Shown here piece after piece: positions 63,941 to 64,000 of a stretch of DNA of 64,000 nucleotides. Each line of letters begins with the position of its first letter. Positions within the stretch are counted from its first letter, which is position 1. Below the pieces are notes generated by a model. That model made no database searches, was not told the DNA's origin, and saw only the letters and a program-made list of their open reading frames with translations. A program made the translations under genes and the position numbers. This DNA comes from JBHHUI01 sp965248775 (lineage in GTDB: Bacteria; Chloroflexota; Anaerolineae; Anaerolineales; JBHHUI01), in assembly GCA_965248775.1 (NCBI GenBank), contig OZ252150.1, positions 4,588,001 through 4,652,000 of the forward strand, given 5' to 3'.

Positions 63941-64000
63941 ATGAATCCAATATATCCATCATGGCGGCACCATTGGCGGCGCGCCGTTGAGCTTGTTGTA
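63941..64000 (+). CDS. Start of an unidentified gene, cut by the window edge
   Basis: ATG 63941 is one base after the previous stop and the frame is open to the edge: NPIYPSWRHHWRRAVELVV. Twenty codons are too few for a family call. The tight spacing supports a real gene in the same operon. Confidence 0.4.
   Translation, partial: MNPIYPSWRHHWRRAVELVV

Noticed and set aside
1..64000. CRISPR arrays, tRNA, rRNA or a phage module.
   Set aside because: No regularly spaced repeats, cloverleaf-like sequences or phage genes were seen; the only repeats are IS ends, target repeats, the mini-insertions and gene duplications.

Overview
The window is one long cell-surface polysaccharide (O-antigen, capsule or exopolysaccharide type) gene cluster. 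Nearly all genes lie on the + strand, close-packed, with many ATGA/GTGA overlaps and frequent GTG/TTG starts. It holds about 14 soluble glycosyltransferases, 8 polytopic GT-C transferases (one of them interrupted), six intact SAM methyltransferases, sugar-modifying enzymes, a Wzx-type flippase, an O-antigen polymerase/ligase-type protein and two WecA-like initiating transferases. No rRNA, tRNA or housekeeping gene is present. The gene mix and the IS66, IS630, IS3, IS1 and ISNCY-like elements would fit an environmental bacterium such as a Chloroflexota member, but that assignment is an impression only.

Layout. 1-1317: IS66 element cut by the window edge. 1342-7362: a GT2 and a wbpI/D/E/B-like set for a 2,3-diacetamido uronic acid; wbpI is split by an IS and wbpB has an in-frame stop. 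7373-22733: GT4, GT2, GT-C and methyltransferase genes, a polymerase/ligase and an SGNH esterase. 22866-25276: a GT-C gene split by an IS1 element. 25292-30643: carbamoyltransferase, SDR epimerase, frameshifted WbuB-like GT4, WecA. 30766-36393: a graveyard of glycosyltransferase remnants, an epimerase, IS630, IS3 and an IS1-like element. 36390-54936: a richer-GC block with a WecA fusion, GT-C and GT4 genes, a third decayed IS630 copy, a flippase, a methyltransferase and an acetyltransferase. 54937-57818: remnants of a duplicated flippase-methyltransferase-acetyltransferase unit around a second SGNH esterase. 57979-59373: a lone minus-strand GT87 gene. 60273-64000: methyltransferases and an AsnB-type amidotransferase.

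How the genes would work together: WecA-like enzymes load the first sugar phosphate on undecaprenyl phosphate; cytoplasmic GT4/GT2 enzymes extend the unit using sugars made by the SDR and wbp-type enzymes; Wzx flips it; GT-C enzymes may add sugars from lipid donors outside; the Wzy/ligase-type protein polymerises or ligates it; methyl, acetyl, carbamoyl and amide groups decorate it.

Most notable observation: four decayed transposase loci (two IS630, one IS3, one IS1-like) carry 14 insertions of 24, 26 or 27 nt. Most have the same interleaved inverted-repeat layout A-B-A'-B', several share one sequence with compensatory base changes, and the 27-nt and 24-nt forms keep the reading frame. Subtracting these lengths restores the transposase frames arithmetically. 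They look like very small mobile or amplified elements, and I found none in the intact host genes or in the apparently intact IS copies of this window.
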